64,000 bases of DNA, taken from an uncultured Reyranella sp. (GTDB lineage Bacteria > Pseudomonadota > Alphaproteobacteria > Reyranellales > Reyranellaceae). The notes beneath the pieces were generated by a model, which was not told where the DNA came from, ran no database searches, and worked only from the letters and a program-made list of their open reading frames with translations. Location of the stretch: contig NZ_CAMFKM010000004.1 in the NCBI RefSeq assembly GCF_945957355.1, positions 332,612 to 396,611 on the forward strand. The letters run 5' to 3'. Shown here in pieces: positions 1-9,618 of the stretch (the stretch's first letter is position 1; each line of letters opens with the position of its first letter). Position numbers and translations under genes: made by a program.

Positions 1-837
1 CAGCAGCATGCCGGCGAACTGTCGTGGCTGCAGCCGCTCGTCAAGGACCAGCGCCCCGAGCAGGATAGCGGTGACAGGTATCAGGAACGTAACCAGCAGG
101 AGATTGGTCGGACCGGCTACTGCAAGAATTCGGAAATACAGGACATATGCGAGTGCAGTCGACAGGAGCGCGAGGCCAGCAAGCGCAGCCCAGGTGATGC
201 CCGACGGAGAAGCGGCCAAGGTCCAGGGGTGGTCGAAGATCAGCATGATCGGCAGAATCAACATGGTGCTTGCCGTGACCTGCCCCGCGGCCGCATCGAG
301 CGGCGCCACCCCCATGCTTTTGAATTGGCGCCCATAGACACCCGCGAAGGCGTAGGAGAGCGCAGCCCCGAGGCAGGCAAGCTGTCCCACCGTACTCTGT
401 CCCGACACGAGCAGCGATGGTCCCACAAGCACGGCGACGCCGCAGAGGCCGACCAGCAGTGCGCCAAGTTTCAGTCCGGCAATCTGTTCGTCCTTCGTGA
501 GGAAATGGGCGACCAACAGGGTGAACAGCGGCGTGGTTGCGTTCAGGATCGAGGCAAGGCCGGACGCGATCTGCGTCTGGCCCCAGAAGATCAGGCCGAA
601 TGGCACGAGATTGTTGAGCAGACCCATCGCTGCGAAGCTGCGCCATGGCGTGCCGGCTCCGAAAAGAGAACGGCCGGAAACGGCGAGCACGAGATTGAGC
701 GCAAGCGCGGCAAACGCCACGCGGCAGAATACGACCGTGAGCGGTGGCAGCTCCGCGAGGGCTACCTTGGCGAAGAAGAACGAGCCGCCCCAGAGGACGG
801 ACAGCGACAGCAGCGAGATCCAAACGCGCGTTGACAT
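1..837 (-). CDS. DMT-family (EamA) membrane exporter, 3' end beyond window
   Basis: The frame is open from ATG at 837 to the window edge (279 codons, no stop), so the C-terminus is missing. The protein begins MSTRVWISLLSLSVLWGGSF, followed by KVALAELPPLTVVFCRVAFA, the usual opening of an EamA drug/metabolite transporter with alternating hydrophobic segments. The last visible part reads LGALVLDERLQPRQFAGMLL, which matches the end of the second EamA repeat, so little is lost. The substrate is unknown; family members export amino acids, metabolites or drugs across the inner membrane. A 9-bp perfect stem (839-860) sits directly before the start codon, so no ordinary Shine-Dalgarno is visible. glnS lies upstream on the same strand with an 82-bp gap. 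Family call is firm, substrate is not. Confidence 0.85.
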   Translation of the reverse strand, partial: MSTRVWISLLSLSVLWGGSFFFAKVALAELPPLTVVFCRVAFAALALNLVLAVSGRSLFGAGTPWRSFAAMGLLNNLVPFGLIFWGQTQIASGLASILNATTPLFTLLVAHFLTKDEQIAGLKLGALLVGLCGVAVLVGPSLLVSGQSTVGQLACLGAALSYAFAGVYGRQFKSMGVAPLDAAAGQVTASTMLILPIMLIFDHPWTLAASPSGITWAALAGLALLSTALAYVLYFRILAVAGPTNLLLVTFLIPVTAILLGALVLDERLQPRQFAGMLL

Positions 838-838
838 T

Positions 839-860
839 GCCGCAGCGTGAGCGCTGCGGC
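839..860 (-). terminator. 9-bp perfect hairpin between glnS and the DMT gene
   Basis: GCCGCAGCG (839-847) and CGCTGCGGC (852-860) pair around a TGAG loop. It lies 60 bp past the glnS stop on the same strand, so it could end glnS transcription, but no T-run follows. It also touches the DMT start codon (837) and could limit its translation. Confidence 0.45.
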
Positions 861-919
861 CGGCGCGTTCTATCCGGCAGCCGCCGGCAATCGCGCCTCG
901 TCTCGGAACTCCGCTCCTA

Positions 920-2617
920 TCAACTCTGGACCTGCACCTTTGCCCAGGTGTCCCGCAGATCGATCGTGCGGTTGAACACCAGAGCCTTCGGCCGGCTCGC
1001 GAGGTCCGGGCAGAAATAGCCCAGTCGCTCGAACTGCATGGCCTCTCCTGCAGATGCCTCTGCCAATGAGGGCTCCAGCAGCGCGCCCGACAGGACTTCG
1101 AGCGAGCCCGGATTCAGGTCGGCGTCGAGATCGCCACCGGTGCCCGGGTCAGGGCGGTTGAAGAGCGTGCTGTACAACCGGACTTCGGCGGGAAGTGCAT
1201 CCCGGGCGGACACCCAGTGCAGAGTGGCCTTTACCTTTCGACCGTCCGGCGCATTGCCGCCGCGGCTCGCGGGATCGTAGGTGCAGCGCAGTTCGACCAC
1301 GTTACCGTCAGCGTCCTTGACCACCTCGCGACAGGTGACGAGATAGGCATAGCGCAGCCTGACTTCCCGCCCCACCGCCAGCCGGAAGAATTTGTTCGAC
1401 GGATTCTCCATGAAGTCGTCGCGCTCGACGAAGATTTCCCGGCCGAAGCGAAGGGTACGCGTGCCGGCGGTCGGATCCACCGGGTGATTGACGGCCTCCA
1501 GCTCTTCAACATGGTCTTCGGGAAAGTTCTCGATCACGAGCTTGAGCGGCCGCAGGACCGCCATGCGCCGCTGCGCTGCCTGATTGAGATGGTCGCGGAT
1601 CGCGTGATCCAGCATGGCGAGATCGACGACGCTGTTGGCTTTGGACATGCCGATGCGCCGAACGAAGTCGCGGATCGCCTTCGGCGGCACGCCGCGACGG
1701 CGCAGGCCTGCCAGTGTCGGCATGCGCGGATCGTCCCAGCCGCTCACGATGCCGCGGCGTACCAGATCCGTCAGGTGGCGTTTGGAAAGGACGGTGTAGC
1801 CGATATTGAGGCGGGCGAATTCGGTCTGGCGCGGCCGCGCCGGCACCGGCAGGTGGTCGAGGAACCAGTCGTAGAGGGGGCGATGGTCCGAGAACTCCAG
1901 GGTGCAAAGCGAGTGCGTGACATGTTCCAGGGCGTCGGACTGGCCATGTGCGAAATCATAGGTCGGGTAGATGCACCATTCAGTGCCGGTGCGCGGGTGA
2001 GACGCGTGCAGGATGCGATACAGGACGGGGTCGCGCAGGTTCATGTTGCCGGACACGAGGTCGATCTTCGCGCGCAGTACGCAGGCACCGTTGGGAAACT
2101 TTCCGGCCCGCATGTCGCGAAACAGGCTGAGATTCGTTTCCACCGAGCGGTCGCGATCCGGCGAGGCGCGTCCCGGCTCGGTCAGCGTGCCACGCATTGC
2201 CCTCATCTCGTCGGGCGGCGTGTCGTCGACATAGGCGAGGCCGGCGCGAATGAGGTGCTCGGCCCAGTCGTACAACGTCTGGAAATAGTCCGACGCATGG
2301 TACAGATGTTCGCCCCAGTCGAAGCCGAGCCAATGTACGTCCCGCTTGATGGCGTCGATGTACTCCTGCTCTTCCTTCACGGGGTTGGTGTCGTCGAAGC
2401 GAAGGTGGCAGCGGCCGCCATATTCGGTCGCAATTCCGAAATTCAGGCAGATCGACTTTGCGTGGCCGAGATGGAGGTAGCCGTTCGGCTCCGGCGGAAA
2501 GCGGGTAACGATGCTCTGCACTTTTCCGCTGGCGAGATCCGACTGAACCAGGTCGCGAATGAAATCCCGCGCCTCTTCGTTCGCAGCGGCCTCCGGCATC
2601 GGCTTCTTGTCTTCCAT
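920..2617 (-). CDS. glnS: Glutaminyl-tRNA synthetase
   Basis: Charges tRNA-Gln with glutamine in the cytoplasm. The 565-residue protein has the class I signature: FPPEPNGYLHLGHAKSI near residues 41-57 (HIGH-like HLGH), FDDTNPVKEEQEY in the catalytic domain, a KMSKS-like VLSKRHL in the middle, then the C-terminal anticodon-binding barrels. The ATG at 2617 is preferred because an AGG lies a few bases upstream. An in-frame TTG at 2635 would overlap the gltX stop instead. gltX ends 15 bp upstream on the same strand, so the two synthetases are probably co-transcribed. Many alphaproteobacteria make Gln-tRNA by transamidation (GatCAB) and lack this enzyme, so its presence is of some interest. The protein is full length with no missing motif. 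Confidence 0.96.
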   Translation of the reverse strand: MEDKKPMPEAAANEEARDFIRDLVQSDLASGKVQSIVTRFPPEPNGYLHLGHAKSICLNFGIATEYGGRCHLRFDDTNPVKEEQEYIDAIKRDVHWLGFDWGEHLYHASDYFQTLYDWAEHLIRAGLAYVDDTPPDEMRAMRGTLTEPGRASPDRDRSVETNLSLFRDMRAGKFPNGACVLRAKIDLVSGNMNLRDPVLYRILHASHPRTGTEWCIYPTYDFAHGQSDALEHVTHSLCTLEFSDHRPLYDWFLDHLPVPARPRQTEFARLNIGYTVLSKRHLTDLVRRGIVSGWDDPRMPTLAGLRRRGVPPKAIRDFVRRIGMSKANSVVDLAMLDHAIRDHLNQAAQRRMAVLRPLKLVIENFPEDHVEELEAVNHPVDPTAGTRTLRFGREIFVERDDFMENPSNKFFRLAVGREVRLRYAYLVTCREVVKDADGNVVELRCTYDPASRGGNAPDGRKVKATLHWVSARDALPAEVRLYSTLFNRPDPGTGGDLDADLNPGSLEVLSGALLEPSLAEASAGEAMQFERLGYFCPDLASRPKALVFNRTIDLRDTWAKVQVQS

Positions 2618-2631
2618 TACCTGTCTCCCGT

Positions 2632-4035
2632 TCAAGCGGCGGCCGCCAGCAAACGAACCTTGCTCTCGGCGGGCCCCAGCACGGCCAGCACTTCGAAGAT
2701 GCCGGGCGAGGCGGTCGAGCCGGTCAGCGCGACGCGGAGCGGCTGGGCGACTTGGCCGAGCTTCAGCCCGTTCGCCTCGGCAAATTCGCGTACGGCTTCT
2801 TCAAGCGCCTTTTCGCTCCAGTCGCTCGCCTGCGGCTCCAGCGCCGGCGCCAGCTTCGCGATCACGGCACGGGCGTCGGGTGTCAGCAGCGCGCGGGCCT
2901 TGTCGTCGGCGATCGGCGGTGCGCCAGCGCGGGCGTAGAAGGCTAGACTGTCCGCGAGTTCGATCAGGGTGCGCGCGCGCTGCTTCACGCCGGAGAGGCC
3001 GCGCACGATGCGCTCGCGACCAGCGGCATCGACGGTGCCGAGCTTCTCCTCGATGCGCGGCAGCACCAGCGGCAGCAGCTCGGCGTCTGGCGTTTCGCGG
3101 AGGTAATGCGCGTTGAGATTGGTCAGCTTCGCCATGTCGAAGCGTGAGGCCGAGCGGCCGACGCCGTCGAGGTCGAACCACTCGATCGCCTGTGCCGTCG
3201 AGATGATCTCGTCGTCGCCGTGGCCCCAGCCCAGCCGCAGCAGGTAGTTGCGCAGCGCCGCCGGCAGGAAGCCCATGTCGCGATAGGCGTCGACGCCCAA
3301 GGCGCCATGGCGCTTGCTGAGCTTGGCGCCGTCGGGACCGTGGATCAGCGGGATGTGGGCATAGACCGGCTCGGGCCATCCCATGGCGCGGATGATCTGC
3401 AGCTGACGGAAGGCGTTGTTCAGGTGATCGTCGCCGCGGATCACGTGCGTGACACCCATGTCGTGATCGTCGACGACGACTGCCAGCATGTAGGTTGGCG
3501 TGCCGTCGGCGCGCAGCAGGATCATGTCGTCGAGCTGGGCGTTCTCGACCGTGACTTCGCCCTGCACGGCGTCCTTGATGATCGTCTGGCCGGTCTGCGG
3601 CGCCTTCAGGCGCACGACCGGCTTCACGCCGGCGGGTGCTTCCTTCGGGTCGCGCTCGCGCCAGCGGCCGTCGTAGCGCATCGGCTTGCCCGCGGCCTTC
3701 TGCGCGGCGCGCATCTCGTCGAGCTCCTGCGGCGAGGCATAGCAGTGATAGGCATGGCCCTTGGCCAACATCTCCAGCGCGACCTCGGCATGGCGGGCGG
3801 CGCGTGAGAACTGATAGGTGACCTCGCCGTCCCACGGCAGGCCGAGCCACGACAGCCCGTCCAAAATCGCGGCGATCGCCGGCTCGGTCGAACGCGCACG
3901 GTCGGTGTCCTCGATGCGCAGCAGGTACTTTCCGCCGTGATGCCTGGCGAACAGCCAGTTGAACAGGGCCGTGCGGGCGCCGCCGATATGCAGGTAGCCG
4001 GTGGGCGAGGGAGCGAAGCGGGTTACGACGGTCAT
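2632..4035 (-). CDS. gltX: Glutamyl-tRNA synthetase
   Basis: Class I synthetase charging tRNA-Glu; the product also feeds tetrapyrrole synthesis in species using the C5 route. The 467-residue protein starts [20 protein letters not shown] (HIGH motif HIGG at about 16-19), has [12 protein letters not shown] after it, and the KMSKS-type KLSKRHG near residue 240, with an alpha-helical anticodon-binding domain at the C-terminus. Length is normal for bacterial GltX. It is divergent from comEC, with 84 bp between starts, and is followed by glnS with a 14-bp gap. The gltX-comEC-lexA-moeA-moaC-trpC-trpD order is a familiar alphaproteobacterial arrangement. Confidence 0.97.
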   Translation of the reverse strand: MTVVTRFAPSPTGYLHIGGARTALFNWLFARHHGGKYLLRIEDTDRARSTEPAIAAILDGLSWLGLPWDGEVTYQFSRAARHAEVALEMLAKGHAYHCYASPQELDEMRAAQKAAGKPMRYDGRWRERDPKEAPAGVKPVVRLKAPQTGQTIIKDAVQGEVTVENAQLDDMILLRADGTPTYMLAVVVDDHDMGVTHVIRGDDHLNNAFRQLQIIRAMGWPEPVYAHIPLIHGPDGAKLSKRHGALGVDAYRDMGFLPAALRNYLLRLGWGHGDDEIISTAQAIEWFDLDGVGRSASRFDMAKLTNLNAHYLRETPDAELLPLVLPRIEEKLGTVDAAGRERIVRGLSGVKQRARTLIELADSLAFYARAGAPPIADDKARALLTPDARAVIAKLAPALEPQASDWSEKALEEAVREFAEANGLKLGQVAQPLRVALTGSTASPGIFEVLAVLGPAESKVRLLAAAA

Positions 4036-4119
4036 CGGCCTGGTATCATGCTCGGTAAGCGCGGGTTTTGCCGCAATTTGGGCGGAAAAGCGCGCCGTAG
4101 GTAGGGGAGCGTCCGGTTA

Positions 4120-6249
4120 GTGTCAAACCTGCGCGCCTGGATCCTCGAACAACTGGACGCCGAGCGCGGCCGGTGGGTGCTGTGGCTCCCCGTGGCGCTC
4201 GGTTTTGGCATCGCCATCTACTACGAGCTGCCGACCGAGCCGGCCCTCTGGCTGGGCCCGGCACTGGCGGCGGGATCTTTGATCATCGCTGTCTTTGCGC
4301 CGGCCGGGAGTCTTGCGCGCGCCTTGGCCATCGGCGCCGTCGCCGCCTCGTCCGGCCTCGGACTCGTGGCCTGGCGTACCGCCACCCTCGCCGCACCGAC
4401 GCTGACCCGGCCGCTGTTCAGCCTCAACGTCGAGGGCAGGGTCGCCGACATCCAGCGTCTGCCCGAGGGTGTTCGGGTCGTGCTCGAGGCCGTCCGTCTC
4501 AAAGGCAACGGTGTTCCGCCACCCGAGCTGATGCCGGCGAAGGTTCGCGTGACCTTGAACCGGGGGGCACCGCCGCTGGTGATCGGGGACCGCCTGCTCG
4601 TGCTCGCGAACCTGTCGCCGCCGGCCGGCCCCGCAGCGCCCGGCGCCTTCGATTTCCAGAGGGTTGCCTGGTACCAGCAGCTTGGTGCAGTCGGATACGC
4701 CCTGGCGCCGGCCACCGTGACCGAACGCGGCCGGCCCGACGGGTTCGTGCGCACGATCGACGCGCTACGCGCCGACCTGGCCGCCCGCATCCTCAATGTC
4801 CTGCCGGGCCCGGCGGGCGGGGTGGTCGCATCGCTTCTGGTCGGCGAGCAGACGGCGGTCGACAAGGACGTGGCGCAGGCCATGCGCGATTCCGGTCTGG
4901 CGCATATCCTGTCGATCTCCGGACTGCACATCGTCTTTGCAGTCGGCCTCGTGATGGGCCTCGTGCGCTACGGCATCGCGCTCATCCCGCCGCTCGCCCT
5001 TCGCATCGATGCCAAGAAGGTGGCGGCCGTGCTCGCGCTGATGGCCGCGGTCTTCTACACGGCACTGGCGGGGGCGCCGGTGCCGGCGCAGCGAGCGTGC
5101 GCCATGGCCGCCTTTGCACTGCTCGCGATTCTGCTCGACCGGACGGCGCTGTCGCTGCGCCTGGTCGCCTGGTCCGCGGTCATTGTGCTCGTTGTTGCGC
5201 CCGAGTCGCTCACCGGCGCCTCCTTCCAGATGTCGTTCGCCGCGGTCGTCGCGCTGATCGCGGGCTGGGAGTCGGCTGCACCCTTGCGCCGTCGCCTGCA
5301 CCAGCGTGCCGAAGTCTCCCGCTATCGCTGGATGTGGCGGCTCGCAGCCGCGCTGGGGGCGAGCCTGATCGCGACCCTGATCGCCTCGATCGCGACGGGT
5401 GCCTTCGCTGCCTATCATTTCAATCGCCTGTCACTGCTTGGGGTCGTGGCCAACCTGCTGGGGGTTCCCCTGACGGGCTTCTGGATCATGCCGTGGGGGC
5501 TGCTCGCCATGCTCCTGATGCCGCTCGGCCTGGAGTCGGCGGCGCTGGTGCCGATGGGCTGGGGTGTGGACTGGCTGAACGCGATTGCCTTCCGGGTGGC
5601 GGCTTGGCCCGACGCCGCGATGCTGGTGCCGTCACTGCCCGGTGCCAGCCTCTGGTTGCTGACGGTGGGCGGCCTCTGGCTCTGCCTGTGGCGGCGAGGA
5701 TGGCGCTATGCAGGGCTCCCGGTCGCAGCGATCGGCCTGATGCTGGGGCCGCCGCCGGCGCCTGACCTGCTGATGAGCGAGGACGGCCGCGTGCTGGGCC
5801 TGCGCGACGAGCGCGGCGTGGTGCATGTCGCCTCGGCCCGCGTGGATCGCTACGTAACCGACGCCTGGGCGCGCCGGCAGGGGCAGGAGGGGGCAAGGCG
5901 GTGGACCGTGAGCGCCGACGAGCAGGCGTCCGGCCTGGGCTGCAACACCGGGCTGTGCCGATGGCGCAAGGGACCGTGGCGCGTCGCGCTGGTAAGCGAC
6001 GAAAAACGCCTGGCTGAAGCCTGCGGCTCGGCCGACATCGTGCTGTCGACCGTCGATGCCCAGGCGCGCTGTCGCGGCCCGCGTCTCGTCATCGATCGTC
6101 GTGATGCCTGGAGGGACGGCGCCCATGCGTTGTGGCTGGACGATCTCGGCGTAAGACGCGAAACCGCCAACGCCCGCCGTGGCGACAGGCCCTGGGTACC
6201 CAACAATTCGATGCGCCAGACGGCTCCGGTCAAGGCGCCGGGCGCCTGA
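4120..6249 (+). CDS. comEC: ComEC/Rec2-family DNA-uptake membrane protein
   Basis: Predicted inner-membrane channel for single-stranded DNA entry during transformation. The GTG start at 4120 gives 709 residues. The N-terminus has two hydrophobic segments and a DUF4131-like soluble domain (about 50-200). The central Competence domain (about 225-500) carries LVGEQTAVDKDVAQAMRDSG and HILSISGLHIVFAVGL and many membrane helices. The C-terminal 150 residues are soluble, but no HxHxDH metallo-beta-lactamase motif is visible, unlike Bacillus ComEC. It is convergent with lexA with only 2 bp between stop codons. A TfoX-N protein is encoded at 24 kb, but no pilus genes are in the window, so active transformation cannot be claimed. 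Confidence 0.9.
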   Translation: MSNLRAWILEQLDAERGRWVLWLPVALGFGIAIYYELPTEPALWLGPALAAGSLIIAVFAPAGSLARALAIGAVAASSGLGLVAWRTATLAAPTLTRPLFSLNVEGRVADIQRLPEGVRVVLEAVRLKGNGVPPPELMPAKVRVTLNRGAPPLVIGDRLLVLANLSPPAGPAAPGAFDFQRVAWYQQLGAVGYALAPATVTERGRPDGFVRTIDALRADLAARILNVLPGPAGGVVASLLVGEQTAVDKDVAQAMRDSGLAHILSISGLHIVFAVGLVMGLVRYGIALIPPLALRIDAKKVAAVLALMAAVFYTALAGAPVPAQRACAMAAFALLAILLDRTALSLRLVAWSAVIVLVVAPESLTGASFQMSFAAVVALIAGWESAAPLRRRLHQRAEVSRYRWMWRLAAALGASLIATLIASIATGAFAAYHFNRLSLLGVVANLLGVPLTGFWIMPWGLLAMLLMPLGLESAALVPMGWGVDWLNAIAFRVAAWPDAAMLVPSLPGASLWLLTVGGLWLCLWRRGWRYAGLPVAAIGLMLGPPPAPDLLMSEDGRVLGLRDERGVVHVASARVDRYVTDAWARRQGQEGARRWTVSADEQASGLGCNTGLCRWRKGPWRVALVSDEKRLAEACGSADIVLSTVDAQARCRGPRLVIDRRDAWRDGAHALWLDDLGVRRETANARRGDRPWVPNNSMRQTAPVKAPGA

Positions 6250-6251
6250 GA

Positions 6252-7001
6252 TCAGTGATAGCGCCGGTAGAGGCCAGCGAGACGGCCCTGGATCTTGACC
6301 CGGTCGGGCCCGAAAATTCGGGTCTCGTAGGCGGCATTGGCGGGTTCGAGGGCGATCGAAGCACCCTTCTTGCGCAACCGCTTCAGGGTCGCCTCGGTAT
6401 CGTCGATCAGCGCGACGACAATCTCGCCGGACTCGGCGGTGTCGGAACTCTTGATGATGGCGATGTCTCCGTTCTGAATTCCGGCCTCGATCATCGAGTC
6501 GCCCTGGACTTCGAGACAGTAGTGGGCCCCCGAACCCAGCAGCGAGACGGGCACGTCGACGGTCGTTGAATTGTCGCGCAGCGCCTCGATCGGCGTACCG
6601 GCGGCGATCCGGCCGTAGAGCGGCAGACTGAGCGCCTGCGCCTCGTTGGCGGCCTGGATGGCCCCGGCGAGCGGCACGCGATCGCCGCGCACGATCTGGG
6701 GCACGAAGCCTTCGCGGCCTTCGGAGAATCCGGCGCGGCGGGCCTCTGCGAGCAGGGGGGTGACATTGGCTGCGGGCAGGGCGGCGCTCTCGGGCAGCTT
6801 CACGACCTGCAGTGCGCGCGCACGATGTGGCAGGCGGCGCAGGAAGCCGCGCTCCTCGAGCCCGGTGATGAGGCGATGGATGCCCGACTTCGACTTCAGC
6901 CGCAGCGCTTCCTTCATCTCGTCGAATGAGGGCGACACGCCGTCGTCGTTGAGCCGCTTGTTGATGAAAAGGAGCAATTCGTTTTGCTTGCGGGTTAGCA
7001 C
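6252..7001 (-). CDS. lexA: LexA SOS-response repressor
   Basis: Represses DNA-damage genes and self-cleaves when RecA filaments form. The GTG at 7001 (preceded by GGGGAGAAG) gives a 249-residue protein starting [20 protein letters not shown]. The winged-helix DNA-binding domain covers about 1-65, with the recognition region around SKSGIHRLI. The peptidase domain shows the cleavage site Ala134-Gly135 and the Ser/Lys dyad: Ser169 in VQGDSM and Lys207 in DTEATLKR. A frame extension to 7058 exists, but it runs into the operator region and is unlikely. Two GTTC/GAAC-type boxes lie upstream, consistent with autoregulation. The gene sits alone, moeA lying upstream on the same strand with a 120-bp gap. 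Confidence 0.97.
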   Translation of the reverse strand: MLTRKQNELLLFINKRLNDDGVSPSFDEMKEALRLKSKSGIHRLITGLEERGFLRRLPHRARALQVVKLPESAALPAANVTPLLAEARRAGFSEGREGFVPQIVRGDRVPLAGAIQAANEAQALSLPLYGRIAAGTPIEALRDNSTTVDVPVSLLGSGAHYCLEVQGDSMIEAGIQNGDIAIIKSSDTAESGEIVVALIDDTEATLKRLRKKGASIALEPANAAYETRIFGPDRVKIQGRLAGLYRRYH

Positions 7002-7033
7002 CGTCTTCTCCCCAGAACGCCTACCGGATTTAG

Positions 7034-7048
7034 GAACAAATCCTGAAA
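7034..7048 (+). promoter_or_regulatory. Second, imperfect LexA box (GAAC-N7-GAAA)
   Basis: GAAC at 7034-7037, seven bases, GAAA at 7045-7048. This is the inverted-orientation consensus with one mismatch, lying between the perfect box and the lexA GTG, where it would overlap the promoter. Confidence 0.55.
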
Positions 7049-7058
7049 CCCGCCACAT

Positions 7059-7073
7059 GTTCTAGTTTGGTTC
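7059..7073 (+). promoter_or_regulatory. LexA (SOS) box, perfect GTTC-N7-GTTC
   Basis: GTTC at 7059-7062, seven bases, then GTTC at 7070-7073, the exact alphaproteobacterial LexA consensus, 58 bp upstream of the lexA start. A third GTTC follows at 7075-7078. Confidence 0.85.
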
Positions 7074-7121
7074 TGTTCTCCGGTCAAGTTATCCCGAGGA
7101 TGACTGGGGAGAAAGGCAGGA

Positions 7122-8348
7122 TCAGTACCCGCCCGGAAGGCTCGCGAGATCGACAACCTGCACGAGGTCGCCCGCCTTGCGCGCGGGATCGTGGGGCGGG
7201 CGGATCATCAGGCCGTCGCAGGCGGCCAGAACCGAGAGCATCGAGCTGTCCTGAACCGGATGCGGGTGTGCGGTGAGCGTACCGTCGGGGCTGCGGTTCA
7301 GGCGGGCTCGGACATAGTCCTCGCGCTGGTCGTTCTGCTTCACGTCGACTGCGAGCCGGGCGGGTACGGTCGTCACGAGATCGCCCGCCTGGCCCAGCAT
7401 CCGCTGCAGGGCGGGCTTCATGAACAGGAGCGAGCAGACCATGGTCGAGACGGGATTGCCCGGCAGGCCGAGCACGCGCGCGCGATCGCGCGCGGCGAAC
7501 ATCAGCGGCTTGCCCGGGCGCATGGCGATCTTCCAGAAGTCCATTTCGAAGCCCTGCGCCTGCAGGGCCGCCTGGACGAGATCATGGTCGCCGACCGACG
7601 CGCCACCCAGGGTGATCAACAGATCGTGCTGCGCGCCAGCCTCGATCTTGCTTTCGATCAGCTTTGCATCGTCGTGTGCGATGTCGAACAGCGTTGGTTC
7701 ACCACCCCATCCGCGAACCAGGGCGGCGACTGCGATGCCGGAGGAGGAGACGATCTGGTTTCGTCCCACCGGCTCGCCCGGCATCACGAGCTCGTCGCCG
7801 GTGGAGAGGATGGCGACCCGAGGCTTGCGATAGACCGAGAGCCAGGGGTGGTTCATCGCGGCGGCCAAGGCGAGGTCGCGCGTCGTGAGGGTGCGCCCGA
7901 CCTTCAGCGGCGTGTCGCCGCTGGAGAAATCGAGGCCGGCCTTGCGGACGTGCCGGCCGAGTCGTGGCGCCTCGAGGATGGTGACCTTCGCACCGTCGGC
8001 TTTCGTGTCTTCCTGGATCACGACCGAATCGGCGCCCATCGGCAGAGGACCGCCGGTGAAGATGCGCACGGCCTCGCCGGGCTTCAACGCATGATCGTAG
8101 GAGCCGCCGGCCGGCGCCTGGCCCACCAGGTTGAGGGTGGTCGGCGTGGCGGGCACGTCGGCTGCGCGCACGGCATAACCGTCCATGGCGGAGAGATCCA
8201 CCGGCGGCTGGGTCAGCCGTGCCTCTGGCGGCACCGCCAGCACACGGCCGGCCGCATCCGCGACCGACACCACCTCCGACGGAAGGGGGGCGAACGCCGC
8301 GATCACGCGGGCATGGGCATCGCGAACGGACAGCATTCCTGGCTTCAT
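7122..8348 (-). CDS. moeA: Molybdopterin molybdenumtransferase MoeA
   Basis: Inserts molybdate into adenylylated molybdopterin, the last step of molybdenum cofactor synthesis. The 408-residue protein starts [20 protein letters not shown] and has the MoeA signatures [15 protein letters not shown] (near 50-65), [26 protein letters not shown] opening the MoCF-binding domain, [11 protein letters not shown], and RPGKPLMF followed by GLPGNPVS. The C-terminal barrel domain is complete. The start at 8348 is set by an ATGA overlap with the moaC stop and a GGGAAG site upstream. It is translationally coupled to moaC in the trpD-trpC-moaC-moeA operon. Confidence 0.96.
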   Translation of the reverse strand: MKPGMLSVRDAHARVIAAFAPLPSEVVSVADAAGRVLAVPPEARLTQPPVDLSAMDGYAVRAADVPATPTTLNLVGQAPAGGSYDHALKPGEAVRIFTGGPLPMGADSVVIQEDTKADGAKVTILEAPRLGRHVRKAGLDFSSGDTPLKVGRTLTTRDLALAAAMNHPWLSVYRKPRVAILSTGDELVMPGEPVGRNQIVSSSGIAVAALVRGWGGEPTLFDIAHDDAKLIESKIEAGAQHDLLITLGGASVGDHDLVQAALQAQGFEMDFWKIAMRPGKPLMFAARDRARVLGLPGNPVSTMVCSLLFMKPALQRMLGQAGDLVTTVPARLAVDVKQNDQREDYVRARLNRSPDGTLTAHPHPVQDSSMLSVLAACDGLMIRPPHDPARKAGDLVQVVDLASLPGGY

Positions 8349-8821
8349 CGTGCTTCCCATGTCCCCGACTTGCCGCCGGACTTGTGGAGGAGCTTCACCT
8401 CGGAGATCACCATGCCGCGGTCGACCGCCTTGCACATGTCGTAGACGGTGAGGGCGGCGACGGAGGCTGCCGTCAGCGCTTCCATCTCGACGCCGGTCCG
8501 GCCCTTCAGCTTGCAGGTCGCCTCGATGTCGACGGCGTTGCGCGCTTCGTCGAGCGTCAGGACCACTGCGACCGACGACAGCGCGAGCGGATGACAGAGC
8601 GGGATCAGGTCGGGCGTCTTCTTGGCCGCCATGATGCCGGCAAGCTGCGCCACCGCGAGCACGTCGCCCTTCTTGGCCTTCTTGTCGCGGATCAGCTTCA
8701 GGGTCGCGGCCTGCATCGTCACAGTGGCGCAGGCGATGGCGATGCGCTCGGTGATCTCCTTGTCGCCGACATCGACCATGTGGGCGTTGCCGGACTCGTC
8801 GAAATGGGTGAGGTCGCTCAT
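8345..8821 (-). CDS. moaC: Cyclic pyranopterin monophosphate synthase MoaC
   Basis: Converts the GTP-derived 8-cyclo-dihydro-GTP made by MoaA into cyclic pyranopterin monophosphate. The 158-residue protein has the family core: [14 protein letters not shown] near 15-28, [15 protein letters not shown] around 65-79, the [15 protein letters not shown] stretch, and the C-terminal [10 protein letters not shown]. Its length is normal. Start and stop both overlap neighbours as ATGA (trpC upstream, moeA downstream), showing a tightly coupled operon. moaA and moaB are not in the window. Confidence 0.97.
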   Translation of the reverse strand: MSDLTHFDESGNAHMVDVGDKEITERIAIACATVTMQAATLKLIRDKKAKKGDVLAVAQLAGIMAAKKTPDLIPLCHPLALSSVAVVLTLDEARNAVDIEATCKLKGRTGVEMEALTAASVAALTVYDMCKAVDRGMVISEVKLLHKSGGKSGTWEAR

Positions 8822-9618
8822 GCCGCCTGCTTGACCAGGATCTCGCGCACCGCCGCCTCGACGTCGGGCTTGCGCATGAAGCTCTCGCCGATCAGGAATG
8901 CCGAGGCGCCGACCCTGGCCATACGGGCGAGGTCGGCTGGCGAGCCGAGGCCGCTCTCGGCCACCAGCACGCGATCCTTCGGCACCATGGGCGCCAGCTT
9001 CTCCGTCGTGGCGAGATCGACGGCCAGCGTCTTGAGGTTGCGGTTGTTCACGCCGAACAGGTCGGCGTCGATCCTGAGCGCGCGCAGCAACTCCGCGGCG
9101 TCGTGCACCTCGACCAGCACGTCCATGCCCCAGTCATGCGCGAGCTTCGCCAGTTCGGCCGCCAGCGCGTCGTCGAGGCAGGCCATGATCAGCAGGATGC
9201 AGTCGGCGCCCAGCGCGCGCGCTTCGGGCACCTGATAGGGATCGATCATGAAATCCTTGCGCAGCGCCGGCAGCTTCACCGCCGAGCGCGCCTCAGTCAG
9301 GAACTCGTCCTTGCCCTGGAAGTAGGGTTCGTCGGTCAGGATCGACAGACACGTCGCGCCGCCGCGCTCATAGGCGCGGGCGAGGGAGGGCGGGTCGAAG
9401 TCGGGTCGGATCAGCCCCTTGCTGGGCGAGGCCTTCTTGATCTCGGCGATCAGCCCGTAGCGGCCGTCGGCGATCGTGGCCTTGAGCGCCCGGGCGAAGC
9501 CACGCGGCTTGTCGGCGGCACGCGCCAGCGCTTCGATCTCGGCCAGGGAGCGCCGCGCCTTGCAGGCGGCCACATGGACCTTCTTGTCGGCAACGATCCG
9601 GTCGAGCGTGTCGCTCAT
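8818..9618 (-). CDS. trpC: Indole-3-glycerol phosphate synthase
   Basis: Fourth step of tryptophan synthesis: ring closure of the anthranilate-derived ribulotide. The 266-residue TIM barrel starts [20 protein letters not shown] and shows [13 protein letters not shown] (about 57-69), [41 protein letters not shown] and [12 protein letters not shown] in order, all IGPS strand motifs. ATG at 9618 is chosen because it overlaps the trpD stop as ATGA and has GAGGA upstream. The enzyme is monofunctional, with no fused TrpF. It is coupled to trpD and moaC. Confidence 0.97.
   Translation of the reverse strand: MSDTLDRIVADKKVHVAACKARRSLAEIEALARAADKPRGFARALKATIADGRYGLIAEIKKASPSKGLIRPDFDPPSLARAYERGGATCLSILTDEPYFQGKDEFLTEARSAVKLPALRKDFMIDPYQVPEARALGADCILLIMACLDDALAAELAKLAHDWGMDVLVEVHDAAELLRALRIDADLFGVNNRNLKTLAVDLATTEKLAPMVPKDRVLVAESGLGSPADLARMARVGASAFLIGESFMRKPDVEAAVREILVKQAA

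Noticed and set aside
41..834. Overlapping frames of 200-260 codons on both strands at the left edge
   Set aside because: The real gene is the third minus-strand frame, open through the edge, with EamA sequence. The others are Arg/Ala-rich shadows.
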